64,000 nucleotides of DNA from Streptomyces sp. R44 (GCF_041053105.1 NZ_CP163444.1:6480501-6544500); one strand, 5' to 3'; shown: positions 30,475 through 36,772, numbered from the stretch's first letter. The notes: generated from the letters alone by a model not told the origin. Numbers and translations: made by a program.

Positions 30475-30543
30475 GCCCCGCGTAGGAAAGTCCATCCGGT
30501 ACCCCCAGTACCCGGGCGCGCGGTTCGAATCCGCGGCGGGGCA
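30475..30543 (+). tRNA. Degenerate tRNA-like cloverleaf (anticodon position CCC)
   Basis: Perfect 7-bp acceptor stem GCCCCGC/GCGGGGC and a perfect T arm (CGCGG, loop TTCGAAT, CCGCG). A 3-bp D stem GGA/TCC and a 4-bp anticodon stem GGTA/TACC close on CCCCCAG. It is about 4 nt shorter than a normal tRNA, the residue at U33 is C, and the D loop lacks GG. It is probably a decayed or non-standard tRNA or a tRNA-like RNA rather than a working tRNA-Gly. Confidence 0.5.
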
Positions 30544-30574
30544 CTCCCAGAAAGAATCCATGCAGGGAGGCATC

Positions 30575-30763
30575 ATGACGTCGAGGGAACTCCTCGTTGC
30601 TCAGCGGGACGGAGCGCAGATCGTCCACAACGGCGCCCCAGTCGTCTACGCACCACGGCACCCGCGCGACCGAAAGCCGTGGGTGTTCTACGACGGACGT
30701 GACGAGTTCCGATACAGCGCTGAGCAGTGCAACGCCGTTAAGGGCAGCGCGAGCCATCCGTGA
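30575..30763 (+). CDS. 62-residue phage protein, paralogue of 30,073
   Basis: TSRELLVAQRDGAQIV, then PRHPRDRKPWVFYD and FRYSAEQCNAVKG. It aligns along its length with the product at 30,073. ATG after GGGAGG. The tRNA-like sequence lies between the two copies. Confidence 0.55.
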   Translation: MTSRELLVAQRDGAQIVHNGAPVVYAPRHPRDRKPWVFYDGRDEFRYSAEQCNAVKGSASHP

Positions 30764-30839
30764 GCCACAGCCCCGGGACCGTCGAGCGGTACGGCCGTCA
30801 TAGGCCACCCGGGGCGCGCAGAAACAACGAGGAGGGTCC

Positions 30840-31058
30840 GTGATCTACAAGATGCTCGACGGCACGCGCGTCCGTGCGACGCTCGTTGCCGACGTTGTGC
30901 GGTTCGAGACGTACAGCTTCACGCCGAAGCTGGATGTCCTCAGCGTGATGTATCTCCGCGGCGAACGTGCAGAGGAGCGGCTCTCGTGGCTCCGCGCACT
31001 AGACGCCATTCGCTTCGGCCGGGAGTACGGCATGCGTGGCCGGCAGGTGACCCTGTGA
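30840..31058 (+). CDS. Small phage protein, unknown
   Basis: A 72-residue basic protein (MIYKMLDGTRVRATLVADVV) with strands followed by helices; GTG after GGAGGG. 4-nt overlap with the next gene. Confidence 0.55.
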   Translation: MIYKMLDGTRVRATLVADVVRFETYSFTPKLDVLSVMYLRGERAEERLSWLRALDAIRFGREYGMRGRQVTL

Positions 31059-31192
31059 GCTTCTACATGCTCCCCGTGCGCGACGTCCAGGCCGGCGACG
31101 TCGTGGCGATCGCGTCGGAGAACGCACGCCCGGGGGACTCTGACGTCTTCCGCCTCCGGGCCGTGCCCGACGGGTCAGGCGGCGTGCGGTGA
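31055..31192 (+). CDS. 45-residue phage protein, unknown
   Basis: MSFYMLPVRDVQAGDVVAIA with a Gly-rich end; GTGA overlap on both sides. No family recognised. Confidence 0.45.
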   Translation: MSFYMLPVRDVQAGDVVAIASENARPGDSDVFRLRAVPDGSGGVR

Positions 31193-31248
31193 GGCGCGGG
31201 GAGCGGCAGGAGTGGCGCCAGGAAGCCCGCCCGTTCAAGGTCCGCTAA
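31189..31248 (+). CDS. 19-residue micro-ORF ending in operator A9
   Basis: GTG overlapping the upstream stop; the peptide MRRGERQEWRQEARPFKVR ends with the TAA inside operator A9. It continues the coupled reading chain, but its translation is unproven. Confidence 0.3.
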   Translation: MRRGERQEWRQEARPFKVR

Positions 31249-31259
31249 TCGATTAGCGA
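31242..31259. promoter_or_regulatory. Element A9: operator-like palindrome
   Basis: CCGCTAATCGATTAGCGA, one base from perfect, 16 bp before element C2. Confidence 0.72.
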
Positions 31260-31275
31260 ATCTCTTGGCTCAGGT

Positions 31276-31314
31276 GTTGTGCCGGTCGGCACAACTATGT
31301 CATCCTGGAGTCAC
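31276..31314 (+). promoter_or_regulatory. Element C2: palindromic promoter-like block
   Basis: GTTGTGCCGGTCGGCACAAC then TATGTCATCCTGGAGTCAC, followed by ACCGAGAGGGACTAGCGG, which contains a half operator. It lies 31 nt before the next gene. Confidence 0.7.
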
Positions 31315-31344
31315 ACCGAGAGGGACTAGCGGAAGGAATGCTCG

Positions 31345-32235
31345 ATGAAGGCCTACAAGATCCTCGGCACCACGGACGACGTCACCACCTGCGAGCTCTG
31401 CGGCCGCGACGAGCTGAAGGGCACCGTCACCCTCTGCCCTCTCGACGTCGACGGCAACGAGGACGGCGACGCGGTGTACTTCGGTGTCTCCTGCGCCGCT
31501 AAGGCGGCCGGTTGGACGCAGCGTGAGGTGCGCGCCGGCGTTAAGGCCGCAGACACCGCCAAGCGGGAGGCGGAGCGGGCGGAGCGCGACGCCGCATGGT
31601 CCGCGCGTCGCGAATGGCTCGCTGCCTGGTACCTGGAGCACTACGGGACGTCGGACCTCCATGAGGCTGCGAAGCTCGCGGGCATGTCGACGGTCCGCCT
31701 CTCCGGTGAGGCTATTAGCGCGTACTGCGAGATGGAGCGCGCAACTGAGGCTGCGGCCGTAGTGCAGGAGCAGCCGGCGGAGGAGCTGAAGCCGGTCGCC
31801 GTCGACGCTTCCACGGAGTCCCGTTCGACCACCCTCCGCGTCGGTGACGTGGAGCGCGTTATCCGAACCGTGATGGCCGGGCGTGTCAACACCACGAAGC
31901 GGCTGGAGACGTCGCACACTGCGGCCGTGAAGGCGGCGCTCGTGGAGATGCGCCGGGCGAACCTGGATACCTACGAGCGCGCCGCGACAGCTGCCGAGGC
32001 GGTGGCGGCACGTGTGGGTTGCGGGTGGATGAACAAGGAGGAAGCGAAGCGCGCTCGCGGCATCGTCCGCCGCGCGGAGCGGGGAACGCTCCACTCCCAC
32101 ACGTCCCCGTGGGCCTCGAACCTGAAGCCCCTCCCGAAGGTCCGGTTCACCGACGAGATTCCCGCCTACCTCGTGGAGGTCGAGTCGGGCCACTACGCGA
32201 CGGCTGAGGCGGCCGAACAGCTCGCCCTGATCTGA
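31345..32235 (+). CDS. Phage protein with N-terminal zinc knuckle, unknown
   Basis: A 296-residue protein. CELCGRDELKGTV followed by VYFGVSCAAKAAGWT gives a four-ligand metal site of a type seen in small phage and plasmid proteins. A long charged helix (residues ~65-110) and an AAKLAGMSTVRLSGEAISAY segment follow. C-terminal helices end in a ribbon LKPLPKVRFTDEIPAYLVE. Function is unknown. Likely transcribed from C2. Confidence 0.65.
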   Translation: MKAYKILGTTDDVTTCELCGRDELKGTVTLCPLDVDGNEDGDAVYFGVSCAAKAAGWTQREVRAGVKAADTAKREAERAERDAAWSARREWLAAWYLEHYGTSDLHEAAKLAGMSTVRLSGEAISAYCEMERATEAAAVVQEQPAEELKPVAVDASTESRSTTLRVGDVERVIRTVMAGRVNTTKRLETSHTAAVKAALVEMRRANLDTYERAATAAEAVAARVGCGWMNKEEAKRARGIVRRAERGTLHSHTSPWASNLKPLPKVRFTDEIPAYLVEVESGHYATAEAAEQLALI

Positions 32236-32240
32236 CCCCA

Positions 32241-32275
32241 TGGAGCCCCTGTCAATTGCGGAGACAGGGGCTCCA
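32241..32275 (+). promoter_or_regulatory. Element D3: hairpin with AATTGCGG loop
   Basis: The perfect stem TGGAGCCCCTGTC/GACAGGGGCTCCA closes on AATTGCGGA, 6 nt after the preceding stop. Confidence 0.75.
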
Positions 32276-32309
32276 CCCGATTCAAGAAACACTCACGAAG
32301 GAGCATACT

Positions 32310-32546
32310 ATGGGCCCCGCCAACACCCTCCGCGAGCTCACCGTCCCCGTCATCGACGTCCGCGCCGGCGACGTCTTCACTCGCCACCGCCGGGAGTGGA
32401 CGGCACGCCACGACGCCCACAAGCGCGGTCAGTTCACCGTGTCCATCGAGACCGTGGGCGGGGGAGTGGTCTACGCGTCCGTGAACGCCACAATCACCGT
32501 CACGCGCAACATGGAGGGGATCCGGTGCAGCGCCGATTCCGAGTGA
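32310..32546 (+). CDS. Small phage protein, unknown
   Basis: A 78-residue beta-rich protein (VIDVRAGDVFTRHRREW; VVYASVNATITVTRNME). ATG after GAAGGAG. It overlaps the next gene by 22 nt. Confidence 0.55.
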   Translation: MGPANTLRELTVPVIDVRAGDVFTRHRREWTARHDAHKRGQFTVSIETVGGGVVYASVNATITVTRNMEGIRCSADSE

Positions 32547-32767
32547 CCCTGGAGGGCTCCCCGGGCCGGCTCGTAACCGAAGAGACCGGCCACCGCATCC
32601 TTCGCACGGCCCGCGTCTGCGGGTGGACGAGGACGCAGGTCCCGCGCGGCTACGTCGTCACGCTCCCGTCGGGCGGGTTGCTCGCGGTGCTGCGGGAGGA
32701 TCGTCAAACGATTAGCGATTCCCTTGCGTCGAGTGTTGTGCCGGTCGGCACAACTGTGTCATCCTGA
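32525..32767 (+). CDS. Small phage protein whose 3' end runs through A10 and C3
   Basis: An 80-residue basic protein starting at GTG 32525. The first ~60 residues (RFRVTLEGSPGRLVTEETGH; VTLPSGGLLAVLRE) look like a normal small fold. The last 20 are encoded by operator-like A10 and the C3 palindrome (ending PVGTTVSS). The gene and regulatory elements therefore overlap physically. Confidence 0.5.
   Translation: MQRRFRVTLEGSPGRLVTEETGHRILRTARVCGWTRTQVPRGYVVTLPSGGLLAVLREDRQTISDSLASSVVPVGTTVSS
32703..32718. promoter_or_regulatory. Element A10: degenerate operator
   Basis: GTCAAACGATTAGCGA keeps one intact half (CGATTAGCGA) of the A palindrome, 16 bp before C3, the same spacing as A9 to C2 and A8 to C1. 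Confidence 0.5.
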
Positions 32768-32772
32768 GGTCG
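32735..32772 (+). promoter_or_regulatory. Element C3: palindromic promoter-like block
   Basis: GTTGTGCCGGTCGGCACAAC then TGTGTCATCCTGAGGTCG, followed by CACCGAGAGGGACTATCG. It lies 30 nt before the next gene. Confidence 0.7.
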
Positions 32773-32802
32773 CACCGAGAGGGACTATCGAAGGAGCAGA
32801 AG

Positions 32803-33183
32803 ATGCGCAGCGACCAGGCCGCCGAGTTTGTCGCCACCCGCCCCTACGAGGACAAGCGCGAGATGGACCACGCGCTCTACGCTCACGCCCGCCGCGTCAT
32901 GCGGGCCCGTCAGACGGACCCGAACGGCGAGCTTGCCGCTCAGCCGGTACTCACCACGTCGGGCATGACCGTCATGTCCGCGGAGGCGGCGGAGTGCGGC
33001 ATCGGCACCCACACCGTCGGTGCCGTGTTCCACGCGACGGCAGAGACGCACCGCATCGAGACCCGCAACGGAGAGCCGTGCGCGAACGCGTGGCTGTGTG
33101 TCCGCCACTGGAGCCGCTTCGCCCGCGTGGACGGCGAGCCTGCCGGTCTCCCGGTCGCCGAGATTCGGTTCGGCCGCGCGTAA
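32803..33183 (+). CDS. Phage protein, unknown
   Basis: A 126-residue protein: a helical N-terminus (DHALYAHARRVMRARQ), then strands with AECGIGTHTVGAVFHATAE and CANAWLCVRHWSRFARVDG. The Cys/His content hints at a metal site. ATG after AAGGAG. Likely transcribed from C3. Confidence 0.6.
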   Translation: MRSDQAAEFVATRPYEDKREMDHALYAHARRVMRARQTDPNGELAAQPVLTTSGMTVMSAEAAECGIGTHTVGAVFHATAETHRIETRNGEPCANAWLCVRHWSRFARVDGEPAGLPVAEIRFGRA

Positions 33184-33194
33184 TCGACCCACCC

Positions 33195-33229
33195 TGGAGC
33201 CCCTGTCAATTGCGGAGACGGGGGCTCCT
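33195..33229 (+). promoter_or_regulatory. Element D4: hairpin with AATTGCGG loop
   Basis: The stem GGAGCCCCTGTC with GACGGGGGCTCC (one mismatch) closes on AATTGCGGA, 12 nt after a stop codon. It is nearly a copy of D3. Confidence 0.75.
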
Positions 33230-33271
33230 CTGCATCAAGCACTCACGAACCATGCGCACGAACGAGGAGCC

Positions 33272-33916
33272 ATGCTCAAAAAACTTCGCCACGTCGACCC
33301 GATCCTGATCCAAGCTGTCATCGCGGCCGCTCTCTCCTTCGCCCACATTCACGACGTGGCGGAGACTGCTGGACAGACCGGATGGAAGGCGTGGGCCTAC
33401 CCGGTGAGCGTGGACGTCCTCCTCGCGGTCGCGTGGAAGATGATGCGGACGCGCGGGGGAGTGGCTGCCTGGTTCTGGTTCCTCGTCGCCATGGCGGCGT
33501 CCCTCGGGGCGAACGTCGCGACGAGCGGCGTGATGAACATGGCCAACCCGCCTGGGTGGGTGCGGGTGGTCGTTGCTGGGTGGCCGGCCGTCGCTTTCCT
33601 CGGTGGGACGCTCCTTGTCCACAGGAGGAAGGACGCTGTCGTCGACGAGGTGCCGGAGGAGCCGCAGGCGCCCGCTGAAGAGCCCGCGGGGACGCCCGAG
33701 GCGGAAGGGGCGCCCGAGCCACTGAAGCCGCCCCAGCCGCCCGTTCTCGTCACCTACAGGGAGGCCGCAGACGCGTTGAGAGTCTCGGAGGGGACGGTCC
33801 GGGGGTGGGCGCACCGTGGACAGGTGAGTAAACACCCCGGGCACACCCCTTCGACGGTTCGTGTGGACCTTAGGGAGTGCAGGACGTACCAGGCTGGGCA
33901 GCTCGTCAGCCCGTGA
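33272..33916 (+). CDS. DUF2637/SpdB-like membrane protein with C-terminal helix-turn-helix
   Basis: A 214-residue protein with four hydrophobic segments in the first 110 residues (ILIQAVIAAALSFAHIHDVA; VSVDVLLAVAWKMM; FWFLVAMAASLGANVA; WPAVAFLGGTLLV). This pattern is typical of DUF2637/SpdB-type proteins of Streptomyces plasmids and phages. A Pro/Glu linker follows. The C-terminal DNA-binding segment VTYREAADALRVSEGTVRGW is a MerR/excisionase-like helix-turn-helix. The combination suggests a membrane-tethered regulator or partition-type factor. ATG after CGAGGAG. Confidence 0.7.
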   Translation: MLKKLRHVDPILIQAVIAAALSFAHIHDVAETAGQTGWKAWAYPVSVDVLLAVAWKMMRTRGGVAAWFWFLVAMAASLGANVATSGVMNMANPPGWVRVVVAGWPAVAFLGGTLLVHRRKDAVVDEVPEEPQAPAEEPAGTPEAEGAPEPLKPPQPPVLVTYREAADALRVSEGTVRGWAHRGQVSKHPGHTPSTVRVDLRECRTYQAGQLVSP

Positions 33917-33935
33917 CCTAGCCCCACCCATCACG

Positions 33936-33972
33936 AGAGCCCCCGTCGGGATCATCCGGCGGGGGCTCTTTG
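33936..33972. terminator. Terminator, possibly bidirectional
   Basis: AGAGCCCCCG pairs with CGGGGGCTCT around TCGGGATCATCC and is followed by TTTGCG. It lies between convergent genes (DUF2637 protein to the right, DUF397 gene on the minus strand). Confidence 0.8.
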
Positions 33973-33982
33973 CGTTTCCGGA

Positions 33983-34195
33983 TCAGGCGAGCGCGCCGTC
34001 CTTCACGCCATCGACGAACGCGCTCCAAACGCCCGCGGGGACGACGAGCGCAGGGCCGGCCGGAATCTTGCTGTCACGGACGGGCATGGCGCCGGCGACG
34101 CCGTGCGCCACCTCCACGCAGTTGTTTCCGCCGTCACTGTAGCTCGACTTCGTCCAGGTCAGTCCGGACGCGTCGGCGTTGGGGATGATGGTCAT
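33983..34195 (-). CDS. DUF397 domain protein
   Basis: A 70-residue protein of the DUF397 family, with LTWTKSSYSDGGNNCVEVAH and VPVRDSK-type strands and the end PAGVWSAFVDGVK. DUF397 proteins form pairs with XRE/DUF5753 regulators in Streptomyces (BldB/WhiJ-like pairs). The start overlaps the stop of the regulator gene upstream by 4 nt. Confidence 0.85.
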   Translation of the reverse strand: MTIIPNADASGLTWTKSSYSDGGNNCVEVAHGVAGAMPVRDSKIPAGPALVVPAGVWSAFVDGVKDGALA

Positions 34196-35049
34196 CGGGA
34201 GTCCTTCAGGTTTGCAATGAGGTCGGCCGACTTGTCGAGCGGAAGCGCTTCCGCTCGGAGGTGCTCGAAGGCGCTGCCGTAGATCGACACTTCGGCGGTG
34301 TCTTCAACATACAGAGCGCTGGTCAGGTGCTCCACCAGGACGACGTCAAGGTCAGCAGTCTCCGGGAAACTGAGCATCGTGAAGGGTCCGCTGAGGCCCG
34401 GATGCGGAGCTGCGCCACGTGGGAGCACCTGTATCGAGATATGCGGGTAGTCCATGAGATCGAGGAGCCGCTGAAGCTGATCCCGCATGACGGTCGGCTG
34501 ATCTTTCACCTGCATGTGTAGTGCAGCCTCGTGGATGATCGCCCACACGGGGAGGGGCTTGGGGCGGGACAACACGGCCTGTCGCGCCATGCGCACCTCG
34601 ACGAGCCGATTGACGTGCTCAGCAGTCGACGTCATGTTGATCGCCGTGATCGTCGACCGGGCGTAGGCGGCAGTCTGGAGGAGGCCGGGGATGAGGACGG
34701 TCTGATACGACCGCATCGACGTAGCGTCGTCCTCCAGGCTGATGAGATCCGCGTATGACGGCGAAATGATGTCGCTGTACGTCTGCCACCATCCGCGGCG
34801 AGCTCCGTCCTTCGCCAGACCGTGAAGGACCTCCCGCTTGGGCGCGCCGGGTGCAACCTTGTAGACGTCGAGCAACGCGTCCAAGTCGCCAGGCTTGATC
34901 CCGATGCGGGCGGTCTCGATCCGGCTGGTCTTTGAGCCCTTCATGCCCGGGACTTTCGCCTCGACGTCGTCCAGGGTCAGCCCCGCCCCCTCCCGTAGCC
35001 GACGGAGCTCGGATCCGAGACGTCGCCGGCGCACTGTGGGCTCTCCCAC
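34192..35049 (-). CDS. XRE-family regulator with DUF5753 domain (WhiJ-like)
   Basis: A 285-residue regulator. The N-terminal helix-turn-helix spans residues ~6-65 (LGSELRRLREGAGLTLDDVE; GSKTSRIETARIGIKPGDL). The C-terminal DUF5753 domain contains LIPGLLQTAAYARS, EVRMARQAVLSRP and FTMLSFPETADLDVVLVEHL. The GTG at 35049 is preceded by GGGAGG and gives the family's usual length; upstream in-frame starts were rejected. Together with the DUF397 gene it forms the only leftward unit in the prophage. Three TTGCATT half-sites lie upstream, a likely autoregulatory region. Confidence 0.88.
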   Translation of the reverse strand: MGEPTVRRRRLGSELRRLREGAGLTLDDVEAKVPGMKGSKTSRIETARIGIKPGDLDALLDVYKVAPGAPKREVLHGLAKDGARRGWWQTYSDIISPSYADLISLEDDATSMRSYQTVLIPGLLQTAAYARSTITAINMTSTAEHVNRLVEVRMARQAVLSRPKPLPVWAIIHEAALHMQVKDQPTVMRDQLQRLLDLMDYPHISIQVLPRGAAPHPGLSGPFTMLSFPETADLDVVLVEHLTSALYVEDTAEVSIYGSAFEHLRAEALPLDKSADLIANLKDSR

Positions 35050-35124
35050 GTGACCTCCCTCTCCATCACGCTGTGTCGCGCGCTGTGCACAGCCTTCCAT
35101 AGGAGGATCCCTGAGGCGCAAGAG

Positions 35125-35160
35125 AATGCAATTTTGCATTTCTCTCCGCATGGGTTGCAT
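35125..35160. promoter_or_regulatory. TTGCATT repeats upstream of the XRE regulator
   Basis: AATGCAATTTTGCATT is a near palindrome, and a third TTGCATT lies 14 bp further right. AT-rich patch in a GC-rich region between divergent genes; candidate operator of the leftward regulator. Confidence 0.5.
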
Positions 35161-35256
35161 TCCTGACGGGTCACCAGACACACTATGAGTGCAAGCCCGC
35201 ACACGTGGGGTGATCTCACGGAAGGGCCAGGCATGTTCCATGCCTCCTTACGCGGG

Positions 35257-35283
35257 ATCGCCCCGAAATTGCGGTGAGGGGAT
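35257..35283 (+). promoter_or_regulatory. Element D5: weak hairpin with AATTGCGG loop
   Basis: ATCGCCCCGA, loop AATTGCGG, TGAGGGGAT. The stem is shorter and imperfect, and the hairpin sits directly before a start codon rather than after a stop. Confidence 0.45.
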
Positions 35284-35286
35284 GAG

Positions 35287-35508
35287 ATGGACGACGTCGA
35301 GTGGGCGCCGTTACCGACGCGCTACGCCGTCGACTCGCATGGGCGAATCGGCTGCATTCGAGAGCGGTACGCGGGTGTCGTCTACCTGCGCCCGCCGGGT
35401 GGCGGACGGGAATGGACGGTGCCGTCGCAATTCCTTCGTCAGCCGACGGAAGAGGAGATGGCGCAGGTGCGCGCTCTCGTGACTCCTGCGCCGGCGGTGG
35501 AGGCGTGA
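35287..35508 (+). CDS. Small protein, unknown
   Basis: A 73-residue protein (DVEWAPLPTRYAVDSHGRIG; VVYLRPPGGGREWTVP) of a type often found beside XRE/DUF397 pairs in Streptomyces. ATG after GAGGGGATGAG. GTGA overlap with the next gene. Confidence 0.6.
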   Translation: MDDVEWAPLPTRYAVDSHGRIGCIRERYAGVVYLRPPGGGREWTVPSQFLRQPTEEEMAQVRALVTPAPAVEA

Positions 35509-35738
35509 GCCCGGTGAAGTCGACGTTCCGATTCGTTGACCACACGATCACGCGTCACCCCGACGGAGAGCCGACATTCACAGCCAGATGCCTGCATCCG
35601 GACTGTGGATGGTCAGTCGCCCCTACAGCCGACGGGGCGCGGGCAGATCTGGACGTCATGGATCACACGGGCCGGACCGGGCACGGCATCTTCGCCCGCC
35701 GGTGTGAGGACGTCGCGGTCGTCGTCCGCAAGACATAG
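35505..35738 (+). CDS. Small putative zinc-binding protein, unknown
   Basis: A 77-residue protein: FTARCLHPDCGWSVAP, then DVMDHTGRTGHGIFARRC. Spaced Cys and His suggest a C2H2-like zinc site. Similar short proteins accompany XRE/DUF397 loci in Streptomyces. Starts by GTGA overlap. Confidence 0.6.
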   Translation: MSPVKSTFRFVDHTITRHPDGEPTFTARCLHPDCGWSVAPTADGARADLDVMDHTGRTGHGIFARRCEDVAVVVRKT

Positions 35739-35825
35739 AGCTCCGCTCCTCCGGTGCCTGGGGAAGCTCTCCGGGGGAGCGGGTTAGGCCCGCACGGTGC
35801 GTCTCGCGAACGCCCGTGTCAGGGA

Positions 35826-35872
35826 ACGGACGGGGCGCCGCCCGGTAGAGGTCGGAGTAGCGCCCCGTCCGT
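35826..35872. repeat. Inverted repeat in the 35.7-35.9 kb gap
   Basis: Perfect 13-bp arms (ACGGACGGGGCGC and its complement) around a 21-nt loop. A second small stem CCTGTCC/GGACAGG follows. No T run. They form structured leader RNA ahead of the 42-residue ORF or act as a terminator. Confidence 0.6.
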
Positions 35873-35932
35873 GCAACGCCCCTGTCCAGGCGGACAGGTC
35901 ATGCACCACCCATCGAGAGAAGGGCACGGCAC

Positions 35933-36061
35933 ATGAACAAGGCACAGGACGTCGAGCGCTGGGCGGTCGTCGCCGGCAACGAGGAGAACTCGCAGGGGGA
36001 GACCGGCGACGGCTCCGACGGCGGGGAGGGCAACCCCCCGACCGGATGCGGCGACAACTAA
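35933..36061 (+). CDS. 42-residue acidic peptide, unknown
   Basis: MNKAQDVERWAVVAGNEENS, then a Gly/Asp-rich part ending PPTGCGDN. AAGGGCACGGCAC lies upstream. One Cys near the C-terminus. A small secreted or modified peptide is possible, but no modification enzyme is nearby. Confidence 0.4.
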   Translation: MNKAQDVERWAVVAGNEENSQGETGDGSDGGEGNPPTGCGDN

Positions 36062-36134
36062 GCACGTGAGCTAACTCGGCAGCCTCGCTCTGGCAGGATC
36101 AGGGCGGGGCTGTCGGGCATCGAGGGCAAGGAGC

Positions 36135-36626
36135 ATGCACGTGGGCAACAAGATCATCTCTGATGTGGGGCGGGTAACTGTCTTCCCGCTACTGCACACC
36201 TGGCCCGATCGCTACGGCGTTGCAGCGTATGCCACCACCGGGCATTTCGGTATCACGGCCGTTATGGGTTACATCCCGATCCCGGCTGTCGCAGACATGA
36301 GCTTCCTCGACATCGCAGCCCGTCACAGTGGCGTCAGCGCCAGCCGGGAGGCCCACGCTGAATGGGCTCTCTGTACTGCCTGGAGCGCGCGGACGGTGGC
36401 CAAGCCTGGGTCTCTGGACCTCTACGAGGTCACGTGGGAGCTGGAAATTGAGGCCACGGCGTCACCGAAGGACGTCATCTACGGCCACCGTCAGTTGCAC
36501 GTGGGCCGCTTCCGATTCCTGTCTGACGAGACCGTCACTGAGGCGAACGGCGCCGTGCGCATCCTCGACGACGAAGACCTCATGAAGCAGGCTCGCGCGG
36601 TGCTACCGGAGTTGCAAGGCGTCTGA
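36135..36626 (+). CDS. Last prophage gene, unknown
   Basis: A 163-residue protein with alternating strands (YGVAAYATTGHFGITAVMGY) and RHSGVSASREAHAEWALCTA. ATG after AAGGAG. It is the gene nearest to attR. It is not an integrase: no serine or tyrosine recombinase motif is present. A terminator follows. Confidence 0.6.
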   Translation: MHVGNKIISDVGRVTVFPLLHTWPDRYGVAAYATTGHFGITAVMGYIPIPAVADMSFLDIAARHSGVSASREAHAEWALCTAWSARTVAKPGSLDLYEVTWELEIEATASPKDVIYGHRQLHVGRFRFLSDETVTEANGAVRILDDEDLMKQARAVLPELQGV

Positions 36627-36636
36627 TCCGCTGACC

Positions 36637-36680
36637 GCCCCGGTCGTCCTTCTCCCCAGTGGAGGGCGGCCGGGGCTTTT
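36637..36680 (+). terminator. Rho-independent terminator at the prophage end
   Basis: GCCCCGG pairs with CCGGGGC, followed by TTTT. It isolates the last phage gene from the host gene beyond attR. Confidence 0.8.
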
Positions 36681-36734
36681 GCGTGCGAGGATGAAGTAGT
36701 CGCAGGTCAGAGCCCATATACAAGGTAGGTAGCA

Positions 36735-36772
36735 ACATGTACCCTTCTTCCGCTCCGACCACTACCTCAGCA
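36735..36772. other. Prophage attachment site attR (approximate)
   Basis: Host homology of the oxidoreductase frame begins at TTCTTCCGCTCCGACCAC (36,745), and sequence left of it is unrelated phage DNA with no in-frame start. The crossover should therefore lie close to ACCCTTCTTC (36,741-36,750). The exact core cannot be fixed without attL. Confidence 0.6.

Larger units (their letters stand above)
1..36744. mobile_element. Prophage, right-hand part (left end outside window)
   Basis: Tail, lysis, replication and early-control genes of one tailed phage run rightward without interruption up to an abrupt change to chromosomal sequence at about 36,744. There an oxidoreductase reading frame is cut. 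Base composition is more moderate than in the following chromosome, genes are short and stop/start codons overlap. Repeated intergenic elements occur from 4.6 to 35.3 kb and not beyond. Terminase, capsid, tape measure and integrase genes are not in the window and should lie to the left. The order amidase, membrane protein, dNMP kinase, together with a gp3-type directionality factor, recalls phiC31-like Streptomyces phages. I do not claim the same genus. Confidence 0.93.

Noticed and set aside
33983..35049. XRE/DUF397 pair as the phage immunity repressor or a toxin-antitoxin pair
   Set aside because: These pairs are common chromosomal regulators in Streptomyces, and their nearby TTGCATT sites differ from the A operators. 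Evidence is not enough for either role.
36135..36626. Last phage gene as integrase
   Set aside because: 163 residues with no serine or tyrosine recombinase motif.
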